6,658 nt of DNA from Bacteroidales bacterium (GTDB lineage Bacteria; Bacteroidota; Bacteroidia; Bacteroidales; JAOZVK01), in NCBI GenBank assembly GCA_029938185.1, contig JAOZVK010000326.1, positions 1 through 6,658 of the forward strand. Reading direction: 5' to 3'. The notes beneath the pieces are model-generated. The model made no database searches. It was not told the DNA's origin and worked only from the letters and a program-made list of their open reading frames with translations. Shown piece after piece: positions 1 through 6,462 of this stretch. Every line of letters begins with the position of its first letter. Position 1 is the first letter of the stretch. The position numbers and the translations under genes are program-made.

Positions 1-92
1 AATGATTTAATAGTTTAATTATCAAATAGTTTTAAGTTCGTAAAGTAGAATTAAATATATTATTTTATTATCAAATTTAAAAACTCAAAAAT

Positions 93-512
93 ATGAATAA
101 AATTAACAAATTACTATTTGTTTCATTAAGCTTGATTTTTTTTGCATCATGTGGAACTAAAAGCTTAACAGCTAAGAGAACTAAAATGATTATTGGAAAA
201 TGGAGCATACATGATATTAGTATGGAATCGGAAAAAAGCAAAACGATGACAGCAGAAATGAAAAAGACAATAAAAAAAATGTTGGAAGGTTCCTATATGG
301 AATTTAAAGCAGATAAAAGCTTTTCTACAAAAATTGCAAAAAATGAAAATACTGGAACTTGGTATATTAGCGAAGATGGAGCAAAACTATTTATTAATAC
401 AGGAAAAAAAAGTGAACCTCTAAATATTAAAACTCTTACTAAAGAAAACTTAGTTTTATTTGCTACAAACGATAGTGGTACTATTACAATGATACTTAAA
501 AAGAAAAAATAA
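93..512 (+). CDS. Small lipoprotein with lipocalin-like domain
   Basis: This encodes a 139-residue secreted lipoprotein of unknown ligand. Residues 1-19 form a signal peptide with Lys at 3 and 6 and a hydrophobic stretch (LLFVSLSLIFFAS). The lipobox is F-A-S-C, so Cys20 would be lipidated after signal peptidase II cleavage. The residues after Cys20 (GTKS) lack an obvious acidic surface-export signal, so periplasmic-facing anchoring is more likely; that is inference. The mature part opens with IIGKW at 33-37, the G-x-W motif that starts lipocalin-like beta barrels. A second GTW lies at 88-90, followed by short alternating beta-strand segments ending in ITMILKKKK. The length fits the small lipocalin-like lipoproteins common in Bacteroidota. 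The ATG at 93 is the only start that includes the whole signal peptide, and its leader is A-rich with no Shine-Dalgarno. It appears to be monocistronic, because a repeat element follows 15 bases after the stop. The lipoprotein call is firm and the fold is moderately sure. Confidence 0.8.
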   Translation: MNKINKLLFVSLSLIFFASCGTKSLTAKRTKMIIGKWSIHDISMESEKSKTMTAEMKKTIKKMLEGSYMEFKADKSFSTKIAKNENTGTWYISEDGAKLFINTGKKSEPLNIKTLTKENLVLFATNDSGTITMILKKKK

Positions 513-526
513 CTTAAATTTTATTA

Positions 527-681
527 TTAATTAGTGTGCGTCCATAAAGTCAGCAATTTTATAGGTCATGCCTAAAGGCATTTATGTAATTGGCTTGTTA
601 TCAGCCCACGATTACCATCGTGGGTTACCAATAGATCATCGCTTTGCGATTTTATTGACTTTATGGATAGACACTAATTAA
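527..681. mobile_element. MITE-like element with 26-bp terminal inverted repeats and three internal hairpins
   Basis: The left end (527-552) and the reverse complement of the right end (656-681) match at 23 of 26 bases. They read as 11 identical bases, three mismatches, then 12 identical bases (TCCATAAAGTCA). Between them are three perfect hairpins: ATGCC/GGCAT at 568-581 with loop TAAA, CCCACGAT/ATCGTGGG at 605-624 with loop TACC, and ATCGC/GCGAT at 638-650 with loop TTT. An outer ATTGG/CCAAT pair (589-593 with 628-632) encloses the middle hairpin. There is no coding capacity. The element is richer in G and C than its flanks. The form suits a non-autonomous insertion element mobilised in trans, or a REP-like repeat that depends on a Y1 transposase. 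No target duplication can be assigned, because the ends and flanks are both TTAA/ATTAA-like. It could also act as a transcription terminator for the lipoprotein gene. Confidence 0.6.
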
Positions 682-694
682 ATAAACTATAAAT

Positions 695-757
695 ATGAAA
701 AAGTTTAACAAATTACTATTTGTTTCATTAAATGTTGTGGTTTGATAGTATTTGCAT
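695..757 (+). pseudogene. Decayed copy of the 5' end of the lipoprotein gene
   Basis: An ATG at 695 begins a frame reading MKKFNKLLFVSLNVVV and then TGA (743-745). It closely resembles the lipoprotein signal peptide MNKINKLLFVSLS. At the DNA level 705-731 is identical over 27 bases to 103-129. After an apparent 8-base insertion near 731-740, similarity resumes weakly up to TTTGCAT at 751-757, which corresponds to the codons around the lipobox. An 8-base insertion shifts the frame, which explains the early stop. No lipocalin-like coding remains downstream. I infer a tandem duplicate that has lost nearly all of its body. The MITE-like element sits between the intact gene and this fragment. Confidence 0.55.
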
Positions 758-1170
758 ACTTTTATCAAAAATTTTAATATATGTAAACTGTCTGATTATA
801 TGAGTTTTTTTACACTTGAATAATTTTGTTATCAATAAAAAAACGTTTTTTATTACTGCAAATTTATTCAAACCATTACAAAAATTATAAAAAATCAAAA
901 TTTGAACTTTACATTCAATACAAAAGTACCGCAATTTAACAAGTTGGGAATACACAGATTCTTAACTTAATAGCAATGATTGTTAGCCTCGTATGAAGCT
1001 AAGCGAAATACGGAGAATAAAGATAATACAATAAAAAAATTAAAAAATAATATTGTTGTAAATTATTAATTTTTATAAAACCAGGTCTAAATCCTTAATT
1101 AAGTATTGTTACAAAAGTTTTTCAACATATATTTTCTCATAACATCTTGATTAAATTGCTTTTGTATTAA
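758..1170. other. AT-rich intergenic stretch without a convincing gene
   Basis: I find no credible gene on either strand here. The only open frame of note runs on the minus strand (728-955, 75 codons). It has a compositionally biased, low-complexity product and no recognisable motif, and it overlaps the lipoprotein relic, so I treat it as chance. The visible structure is an A/T-only hairpin around 834-854 and a more GC-rich palindrome at 988-1015. The stretch is long enough to hold a lost gene or the control region of the downstream efflux operon, but no operator could be recognised. Confidence 0.5.
988..1015. repeat. Small palindromic repeat
   Basis: CTCGTAT (988-994) pairs with ATACGGAG (1008-1015) with one bulged G. 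The loop holds a short GC/GC pair (GCTAAGC). It stands out as an island of higher GC in very AT-rich DNA and looks like one of the short palindromic intergenic repeats seen in Bacteroidota. No poly-T tract follows, so it is not a convincing terminator. Confidence 0.35.
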
Positions 1171-1205
1171 TGCGTAAGCAACTATAAATAGGTCGAAGAC
1201 CTTAA
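1171..1205 (-). repeat. Left arm of 35-bp inverted repeat bracketing the efflux operon
   Basis: Read on the minus strand, this segment matches 5777-5811 on the plus strand at 30 of 35 bases without gaps. The best-kept part is TTAAGGT, one mismatch, then TTCGACCTATTTA. The segment contains a hairpin, AGGTC-GAA-GACCT, at 1190-1202. It ends 20 bases before the permease start codon, so it lies in the leader or promoter of the operon. Confidence 0.6.
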
Positions 1206-1225
1206 CATTTAATAAATTTTTTTGA

Positions 1226-4200
1226 ATGAAAAAACTAATAAGTACTTTTATAAAATATCCATTCTATGCCAATATAGTATTAGTAGTGCTGGTACTTGCT
1301 GGGATTTTTGGATTAACTAGTATAAAAAAATCTTTTTTTCCTGAACGTAAATCTCGTTTTATTACCGTATCGGTATCATATCCAGGAGCATCGCCAAAAG
1401 AAATGGAAGAAGGAATAACTGCTCGGATTGAAGAAGCTGTGAGAGGAATTGTTGGAATAAAAGAAATAACATCTACTTCGTCGGAAAATTTTTCAAGAGT
1501 TAAAATCGAAACAACAGGAGAATATAAACTTGATGAATCTTTGCAAGAAGTAAAAAATGCAGTTGATGCAATAAACTCCTTTCCATCGGCTGCCGAGAAA
1601 CCAATTGTAACTAAGCAACGTAGTACAACACAAGCAATGTATATAGGAATTTCGGGAGATATTAATCTGAAAACACTAAAGAAATATGGTCAGGAAATTG
1701 AAGAAGATTTTTTAACATCTGGTGTTGTCTCTCAGGTAAGTGTTACAGGCTATCCTCCTATCGAAATATCAGTTGAGGTCAAAAAAGAAAACATACAAAG
1801 ATATAACATAACTTTTGACGAAATAATTAATGCTATTCGCCAAAACAATAGTGATATATCGGCAGGTATGATAAAATCAGAAGAAGAAGAAATATATGTA
1901 CGCTCGCGTTTAAGAAGTGTAAATCCGGATAAGATTGGAGAAATTATTGTCAGAGCAAAACAAGATGGGAGCAATATTAGAATTAGAGATTTGGCTAATG
2001 TGAAGTTAAAATTTGCCGATGTCTCAAACGAATTTTCAATGAATGGCAAACAAGCTATTTGGATGTCGGTTGAAAAATTAGCTGAAGAAGACCTTGCAAA
2101 AATTGCAAATTACACTAACGATTATGTAAAAGAATTTAATGAAAAACATACAGATATAAAAATGTTTGTTGTTTTTGATTTTCATGAAATGCTTGGTGGT
2201 AGACTAAAATTATTATATACAAATGGCTTAATGGGATTGATATTAGTTGTTATTACATTAGCCTTGTTTTTAAGCTTTAGACTATCATTATGGGTTGCTT
2301 GGGGAATACCCGCTTCATTTTTGGGCATGTTTATAGTAGCCAATATGTATGGTATTACTATTAATATGATTTCATTGTTTGGAATGATATTAGTAATTGG
2401 TATTCTGGTAGATGATGGAATTGTTATAGGCGAAAATATATTTACACATTTCGAAATGGGCAAATCGCCAATGTTAGCAGCACGCGATGGAACAATGGAG
2501 GTATTGCCAGCAGTAACAACCTCAATAGCAACTACAATAGTTGCTTTTACCCCTTTACTTGTTTTGAGCGGTGCATTTGAGTTTCTTTTCGAAATGGCAT
2601 TTGTTGTAATTTTTAGTTTGGTATTTTCTCTTGTTGAGGCATTTATTGTACTTCCAAATCACATTGGAAGTCCACATATACTACGCTCAAAAAAACGTCA
2701 AAATGCAATTAGGAGAGGACTCGAAAAATTCATTAATTTTATGAAACATAGATTATATGGATTTGTATTGAAAAAAGTTATAAAATGGAAGTGGATTGCT
2801 TTTTTTGTTCCTGCTGGAATACTTTTTTTAACTATTGGTTTGTTTAGAGGTGGTTTTATAAATGCAACTTTTTTTCCAAACATTCCTTTTGATATGTTTA
2901 ATGTAGATTTAGCATTTAAACCTGGAGATGGAGAAAAAAAGACTTTAGAATACATTAAAAAATTTGAAAAAGCTGTATGGGAAGTAGATAAAGATTTGAT
3001 GAAAAAGTACAATGACAGTTCGTTTATAAAAGCAACATTTCGTTTTACAGGTAGTTCTTTCGATGGCTTAGAAAATGGCTCACATGCAGGACGTGTAATG
3101 GTATTTATGCGAGATATGGAAGGAGCAGCAATATCGAGTTTTGATATTGCCAAAAAAGTGAGGGAGAAAATCGGAGAAGTAAAAGAAGCAGAAAAACTTT
3201 CGGTTGGAGGTAGAAATAGATTTGGTAGCCCTGTATCAATAAGTTTGTTAGGTAAAAATCATGAAGAGTTAAAACTTGCTAAAGAATATTTGCTTGATTA
3301 TATGAATAGTATGCCCGAACTTATGAATGTAACCTCTAACGATGCTACTGGAATGCAAGAAATATTACTTGAACTAAAACCCAAAGCATATTTTTTGGGC
3401 TTGAACCATGCAATAATTAGCAATCAAGTACGCCAAGCTTTTTATGGTGGACAAGCACAACGCCTGCAAAGTGGAAGAGACGAGATAAGAGTATGGGTAC
3501 GTTTTCCAAAAGTTGATAGAAAAACAGTAGGACAACTTGAAAGTATGAAAATTAAAACACAAAAAGGTGAATTTCCATTAAATGAATTAGCAACATATAA
3601 AATAGAAAGAGGTCCTGTAAATATACAACGTTTTAAAGGTTCTCGCGAACTTAGAGTTTCGTCGGATTTGCTTGACCCATATGCACCTGTGCCACCAATT
3701 CTTGAAAAAATTAACAATAATGTTATTGAAGAAATAAAAGTAAAATTTCCTGGTGTTAAAATACAATATCAAGGACAACAAAGAGATAGCAATGATGCTA
3801 TGGGAGAAATGGGCAAGTATTTTGGAATTGCATTTGCAGTAATTATACTAATATTGATGATACATTTTAAATCAGCAAGTTTTGCATTTGTAATTATATC
3901 TATGATTCCACTTGCTTGGTTGGGTGCAACTTGGGGACATGGTATCGAAGGAATACCTGTTTCAATATTAAGTGCTTGGGGAATGATTGCTTTGTCTGGA
4001 GTAATTATAAATGATGCCGTTGTTTTTTTAGCAAAATATAATTCAAATGTACTTGAAGGAATGGAGGTTGAAGATGCTGTTTACGATGCTGGGATTTCAA
4101 GATTCCGACCAATACTTTTAACAACAATAACAACTACTGTTGGTTTATATCCATTGATTCTTGAAGAAAGTTTTCAGGCACAGTTTCTTATTCCTATGGC

Positions 4201-4378
4201 TGTTTCGCTTGCATATGGAGTATTAGTCGGCACAGCATTTATATTGGTATTTTTTCCAGTATTGATATTAGTTAGAAATTCTATAAAAGTTAAAATTAAA
4301 AGATTATTTACAGGAAAAACACCAAGTCGCGAAAGTGTTGAAACTGTGCTGATAAATAGTAAAAGAGAAATTAAGTAA
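1226..4378 (+). CDS. RND-family efflux permease (AcrB-like, inner membrane)
   Basis: This is the proton-driven inner-membrane pump of a tripartite efflux system, predicted to capture substrates from the periplasm or inner membrane and pass them to an outer-membrane channel. At 1050 residues it has the usual length and layout of the family. TM1 lies at about 13-31 and is followed by the first large periplasmic loop (about 32-333, opening with SFFPE and the SYPGASP motif at 51-57). TM2-TM6 span about 334-476, TM7 about 521-541, a second periplasmic loop about 542-863, and TM8-TM12 about 865-1014. TM4 keeps the proton-relay pair Asp396-Asp397 in GILVDDGIVIGEN. TM11 carries RFRPILLTT, with Thr966 at the AcrB Thr978 position. 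In TM10 the usual Lys is replaced: GVIINDAVV has Asn929-Asp930. The ATG at 1226 gives a normal MKKL-type N-terminus and has no Shine-Dalgarno. The TolC-like channel gene follows 55 bases downstream, but no adaptor gene is adjacent. Substrates cannot be told from sequence. The family call is very firm. Confidence 0.97.
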   Translation: MKKLISTFIKYPFYANIVLVVLVLAGIFGLTSIKKSFFPERKSRFITVSVSYPGASPKEMEEGITARIEEAVRGIVGIKEITSTSSENFSRVKIETTGEYKLDESLQEVKNAVDAINSFPSAAEKPIVTKQRSTTQAMYIGISGDINLKTLKKYGQEIEEDFLTSGVVSQVSVTGYPPIEISVEVKKENIQRYNITFDEIINAIRQNNSDISAGMIKSEEEEIYVRSRLRSVNPDKIGEIIVRAKQDGSNIRIRDLANVKLKFADVSNEFSMNGKQAIWMSVEKLAEEDLAKIANYTNDYVKEFNEKHTDIKMFVVFDFHEMLGGRLKLLYTNGLMGLILVVITLALFLSFRLSLWVAWGIPASFLGMFIVANMYGITINMISLFGMILVIGILVDDGIVIGENIFTHFEMGKSPMLAARDGTMEVLPAVTTSIATTIVAFTPLLVLSGAFEFLFEMAFVVIFSLVFSLVEAFIVLPNHIGSPHILRSKKRQNAIRRGLEKFINFMKHRLYGFVLKKVIKWKWIAFFVPAGILFLTIGLFRGGFINATFFPNIPFDMFNVDLAFKPGDGEKKTLEYIKKFEKAVWEVDKDLMKKYNDSSFIKATFRFTGSSFDGLENGSHAGRVMVFMRDMEGAAISSFDIAKKVREKIGEVKEAEKLSVGGRNRFGSPVSISLLGKNHEELKLAKEYLLDYMNSMPELMNVTSNDATGMQEILLELKPKAYFLGLNHAIISNQVRQAFYGGQAQRLQSGRDEIRVWVRFPKVDRKTVGQLESMKIKTQKGEFPLNELATYKIERGPVNIQRFKGSRELRVSSDLLDPYAPVPPILEKINNNVIEEIKVKFPGVKIQYQGQQRDSNDAMGEMGKYFGIAFAVIILILMIHFKSASFAFVIISMIPLAWLGATWGHGIEGIPVSILSAWGMIALSGVIINDAVVFLAKYNSNVLEGMEVEDAVYDAGISRFRPILLTTITTTVGLYPLILEESFQAQFLIPMAVSLAYGVLVGTAFILVFFPVLILVRNSIKVKIKRLFTGKTPSRESVETVLINSKREIK

Positions 4379-4433
4379 TTAATAATTTAGTAATTAACAA
4401 TTTTGCTTAATAAAAACTTACAAATTAAATATA

Positions 4434-5780
4434 ATGACAATTAGAAATATAATTTTAGTTTTATATATTGTTTTATTTTCAACATTAAATAGCTATTCTC
4501 AACGGGATTCAACAGTATCGGATTCTTTAAATGTCGAATTATCAGATGTTATAAAGATGAGTTTAGAGAATAACTATCAAATGAAAATAACTAAAAAAAA
4601 TCATGAAAGTGCAAAAATTGATAATACATGGGGTTCGTCTGGAAGATATCCAACAATAAATTTGGGTGTAAATTTTGGAAACAGACTTGATAATACCGAA
4701 ATACAAACACAGGGACAAAGTTCAAGAGTTGATATGACAACAAACTCAATAAGCCCGTTTGTATCACTTAACTGGGTGTTATTTAATGGATTTGCAGTTA
4801 TCACAACCAAAAGAAACCTTGAGTTACAAGAACAAGTATCCGAACAAAGTTTAGTGGTGCAAATTGAAACTACCTTGCAGGATGTGGTTCAATCATATTA
4901 TAAAGTTTTGCTCGAAAAAGAAAAACTAACTGTTATCAGGCAAGTAATGAAGCTATCGCATGATAGATACAAATATGTATTAAATAAAAAAGAATTTGGT
5001 AGTGCTGTAACTTTTGATGTTCTTCAGGTGAAAAATGCATTTTTAACAGACTCATCAAACTATTTATTACAAAAATTAAATTACGAAAATTCAATAAGAG
5101 GTTTAAGTTTAATGATGGGCGATTCGTCTCAGGTTTTTTATAATCCAACAGACTATTTTGCAGCAAAAACTGATACATTTATTTTGTCCGATTTGGAAAG
5201 CAAAATGCTAAGTAGTAATAAAACTTTGATAAATCAATATTTATATCAAAATATACTTGAAAATAATATTAAACTTCAAAAAAGTTCATTGTATCCAACT
5301 ATCTCTTTATCATCTGGTTTAGATTATTCAAACCGAAGAGTCTCGTATGACCCTGGAAGTACAAGCAGCTCATATGCATATGATGTATATGCAAACCTTT
5401 CGATACAATATACAATATTTAGTGGGGGGGCAAAAAAAAGAAATATCAAAAAAGCAAAAATACAACAAGATATTGGAGAACTGCAAATATCTGAAATAAA
5501 GCGTACATTAAGAAATAATCTAATATCGGCACTTGAAATGTATAATGCCAGAATGCAATTGTATAATGTTGCATTAGAAAATTTTGAAAGTGCAAAACTT
5601 AATTTACAAATTGCTGAAGATAAATTTAAAACGGGTGCTATAAATTCATTTAATTACAGGGATATACAAATGTTATATTTGAACACATCGTTTACAAAAT
5701 TAGAATCAATATTTAATTTATTAAATTCTCATACCGCATTAATGAGAATAACAGGAGGTATTATTTCTGAATATAATTAA
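4434..5780 (+). CDS. TolC-family outer-membrane efflux channel
   Basis: This is the predicted outer-membrane factor of the same pump, a trimeric beta-barrel and alpha-helical tunnel that would carry substrates out of the cell. Residues 1-22 form a signal peptide with probable cleavage after S-Y-S before Gln23. The 448 residues show the internal duplication typical of the family. Repeat one covers about 34-225, with LSDVIKMSLENN at 36-47, the strand motif RYPTINLGVNFG at 71-82 and WVLFNGF at 114-120. Repeat two covers about 253-440, with LYPTISLSSGLDYS at 286-299 and YTIFSGG at 326-332. Long helices follow each strand pair. The second half ends with the helix FKTGAINSFNYRD (398-410). There is no lipobox, unlike OprM-type channels. 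It lies 55 bases after the permease, with no terminator seen between them, so the two are probably co-transcribed. The codons for Gly331-Gly332-Ala333 form a G7 run, and an A8 run follows directly. The stop codon lies inside a 35-base repeat arm. Confidence 0.95.
   Translation: MTIRNIILVLYIVLFSTLNSYSQRDSTVSDSLNVELSDVIKMSLENNYQMKITKKNHESAKIDNTWGSSGRYPTINLGVNFGNRLDNTEIQTQGQSSRVDMTTNSISPFVSLNWVLFNGFAVITTKRNLELQEQVSEQSLVVQIETTLQDVVQSYYKVLLEKEKLTVIRQVMKLSHDRYKYVLNKKEFGSAVTFDVLQVKNAFLTDSSNYLLQKLNYENSIRGLSLMMGDSSQVFYNPTDYFAAKTDTFILSDLESKMLSSNKTLINQYLYQNILENNIKLQKSSLYPTISLSSGLDYSNRRVSYDPGSTSSSYAYDVYANLSIQYTIFSGGAKKRNIKKAKIQQDIGELQISEIKRTLRNNLISALEMYNARMQLYNVALENFESAKLNLQIAEDKFKTGAINSFNYRDIQMLYLNTSFTKLESIFNLLNSHTALMRITGGIISEYN
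5424..5439 (+). repeat. Adjacent G7 and A8 homopolymer runs inside the channel gene
   Basis: Seven G (5424-5430), one C, then eight A (5432-5439) encode Gly-Gly-Ala-Lys-Lys at residues 331-335 in the conserved turn of the second channel repeat. GGG codons are unusual in such an AT-rich gene. Slippage in either run would shift the frame and remove roughly the last quarter of the channel. Confidence 0.6.
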
Positions 5781-5811
5781 GGTATTCGACCTATTTAATG
5801 TGGCTTACACA
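5777..5811 (+). repeat. Right arm of 35-bp inverted repeat bracketing the efflux operon
   Basis: This is the partner of 1171-1205 in opposite orientation, with 30 of 35 bases matching and no gaps. The arm includes the TAA stop codon of the channel gene (5778-5780) and a weak AGGT-ATTCG-ACCT hairpin at 5780-5792. No run of T follows the hairpin, so it is not a standard intrinsic terminator. Confidence 0.6.
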
Positions 5812-5844
5812 ATTTACGTCTTTTACATATTTAGTTTTGCGTAC

Positions 5845-5876
5845 TTTGCGTGGAATTATAGCAATAATATTTTTTG
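5845..5876 (+). promoter_or_regulatory. Candidate Bacteroidota-type promoter for the thioesterase gene
   Basis: TTTG at 5845-5848 is followed after 19 bases by TATTTTTTG at 5868-5876. This approximates the Bacteroidota primary-sigma pattern TTTG-N19-TAnnTTTG, with one extra base in the -7 element. Transcription would start near 5883, so the leader would include the tandem repeat at 5895-5934. In AT-rich DNA such matches arise easily by chance, so this is a weak call. Two copies of TTTGCGT (5836-5842 and 5845-5851) overlap it and may instead mark a dispersed repeat. Confidence 0.25.
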
Positions 5877-5894
5877 TCGTATATTGAATAATCG

Positions 5895-5934
5895 TATCAT
5901 TGAACCATTGTATCATTGAACCATTGAACCATTG
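5895..5934 (+). repeat. Short tandem repeat with 8-bp period
   Basis: CATTG recurs exactly every 8 bases at 5898, 5906, 5914, 5922 and 5930. At a coarser scale the 16-base unit TATCATTGAACCATTG (5895-5910) is repeated perfectly at 5911-5926, then continues as a partial copy. It sits 23 bases upstream of the thioesterase start codon. Copy number could vary between strains and alter the spacing of the leader. Confidence 0.75.
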
Positions 5935-5957
5935 AATAATTTAAACTTATAAAACCA

Positions 5958-6362
5958 ATGATTAGTTCCGAAATAAAAATAAGAGTAAGATATAGCGAAA
6001 CAGACCAAATGGGTTATGTTTATTATGGCAATTATGCACAATATTTTGAAGTAGCACGTACCGAAATGTTACGCAACAATGGACTAACATACAAAGAGAT
6101 GGAAGAGCGAGGTTTAATGTTACCTGTTTCTCTTTTTGATATTAAATACATAAAACCCGGATTTTATGATGATTTGTTATCTATAAAAATTTACTTGAAA
6201 AAAATACCATCTGTACGTATGGTTTTTAACTATGAGACTTATAATCAAAAAAAAGAACTCCTAAATATTGCAAATACAACATTAGTTTTTATTGATAAAG
6301 AAAACAAAAAACCTACTAAAGCACCCGATTTTTTTATTTCTAAAATTAGCAAATATTTTTAG
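5958..6362 (+). CDS. Hotdog-fold acyl-CoA thioesterase, YbgC/FadM (4HBT) family
   Basis: This is predicted to hydrolyse acyl-CoA thioesters in the cytoplasm. The 134-residue length matches single-domain 4HBT enzymes, which work as dimers or tetramers. The N-terminal signature is RYSETDQMGYVYYGNYAQYF (11-30), with the probable catalytic Asp16 just before the GYVYYGNY loop. This is the same arrangement as the D-x-x-G-x-V-(Y/F)-(Y/F)-x-x-Y pattern of YbgC-type enzymes. The helix FEVARTEMLRNNGLTYKEME (30-49) is the central hotdog helix, and the rest alternates in short beta strands (for example LLSIKIYLKKI). The end at Phe134 is complete. The ATG at 5958 starts six residues or so before the first beta strand, as is usual, with an A-rich leader (AAAACCA) and no Shine-Dalgarno. 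It lies 177 bases after the channel gene, with repeats between, so it is likely transcribed separately. The acyl substrate cannot be told from sequence. No link to the pump is evident. Confidence 0.92.
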   Translation: MISSEIKIRVRYSETDQMGYVYYGNYAQYFEVARTEMLRNNGLTYKEMEERGLMLPVSLFDIKYIKPGFYDDLLSIKIYLKKIPSVRMVFNYETYNQKKELLNIANTTLVFIDKENKKPTKAPDFFISKISKYF

Positions 6363-6381
6363 GATCTTTGAGCCTTTTACC

Positions 6382-6416
6382 TTGCTTGCGCATGAATATT
6401 TTACTAAGGTCTTCGA
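6382..6416 (+). repeat. Partial third relative of the 35-bp repeat
   Basis: TAAGGTCTTCGA at 6405-6416 is identical over 12 bases to the reverse complement of 1193-1204. Just upstream, TTGCTTGCGCAT (6382-6393) matches the reverse complement of the other end of the left arm at 11 of 12 bases. The two modules stand in a different order from the full arms, so this is a rearranged or degenerate relative rather than a clean copy. It lies 20 bases after the thioesterase stop codon. Confidence 0.35.
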
Positions 6417-6435
6417 TATAATGCATTTAACTAAC

Positions 6436-6462
6436 AGAACTCACAAAAATAGTTCTTTTTTT
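6436..6462 (+). terminator. Weak intrinsic terminator candidate after the thioesterase
   Basis: AGAACT (6436-6441) pairs with AGTTCT (6451-6456) across a 9-base loop. A run of seven T follows (6456-6462). The stem is only six pairs with two G-C pairs, so it would be weak, but the stem plus T-tract order is right for the plus strand. It lies about 75 bases after the stop codon. Confidence 0.35.

Noticed and set aside
527..681. tRNA or tRNA-like gene suggested by the cloverleaf topology
   Set aside because: The arms are far longer than a tRNA acceptor stem. The loops do not carry D-loop, anticodon or T-loop consensus bases, and the total length is about twice that of a tRNA.
834..854. Hairpin AATAAAA...TTTTATT as a terminator
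   Set aside because: The stem is almost wholly A-T and sits far from any stop codon; such palindromes are expected by chance in this composition.
728..955. 75-codon minus-strand open frame in the gap after the lipoprotein
   Set aside because: The product is low-complexity and has no motif or signal. The frame overlaps the lipoprotein relic and has no gene-like context, so it is most likely a chance frame in AT-rich DNA.
1161..1190. Promoter for the pump operon (TTTG at 1161-1164 with TATAAATA at 1183-1190)
   Set aside because: The spacing is near that of a Bacteroidota promoter, but the downstream box lacks the TTTG half and the segment overlaps the repeat arm. The match is too weak to list.
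1750..3781. Several minus-strand open frames inside the permease gene
   Set aside because: They lie opposite a complete and well-conserved RND permease, and their products show no family features.
5895..5934. CRISPR array
   Set aside because: The period is only 8 bases with no spacers, so this is a simple tandem repeat.
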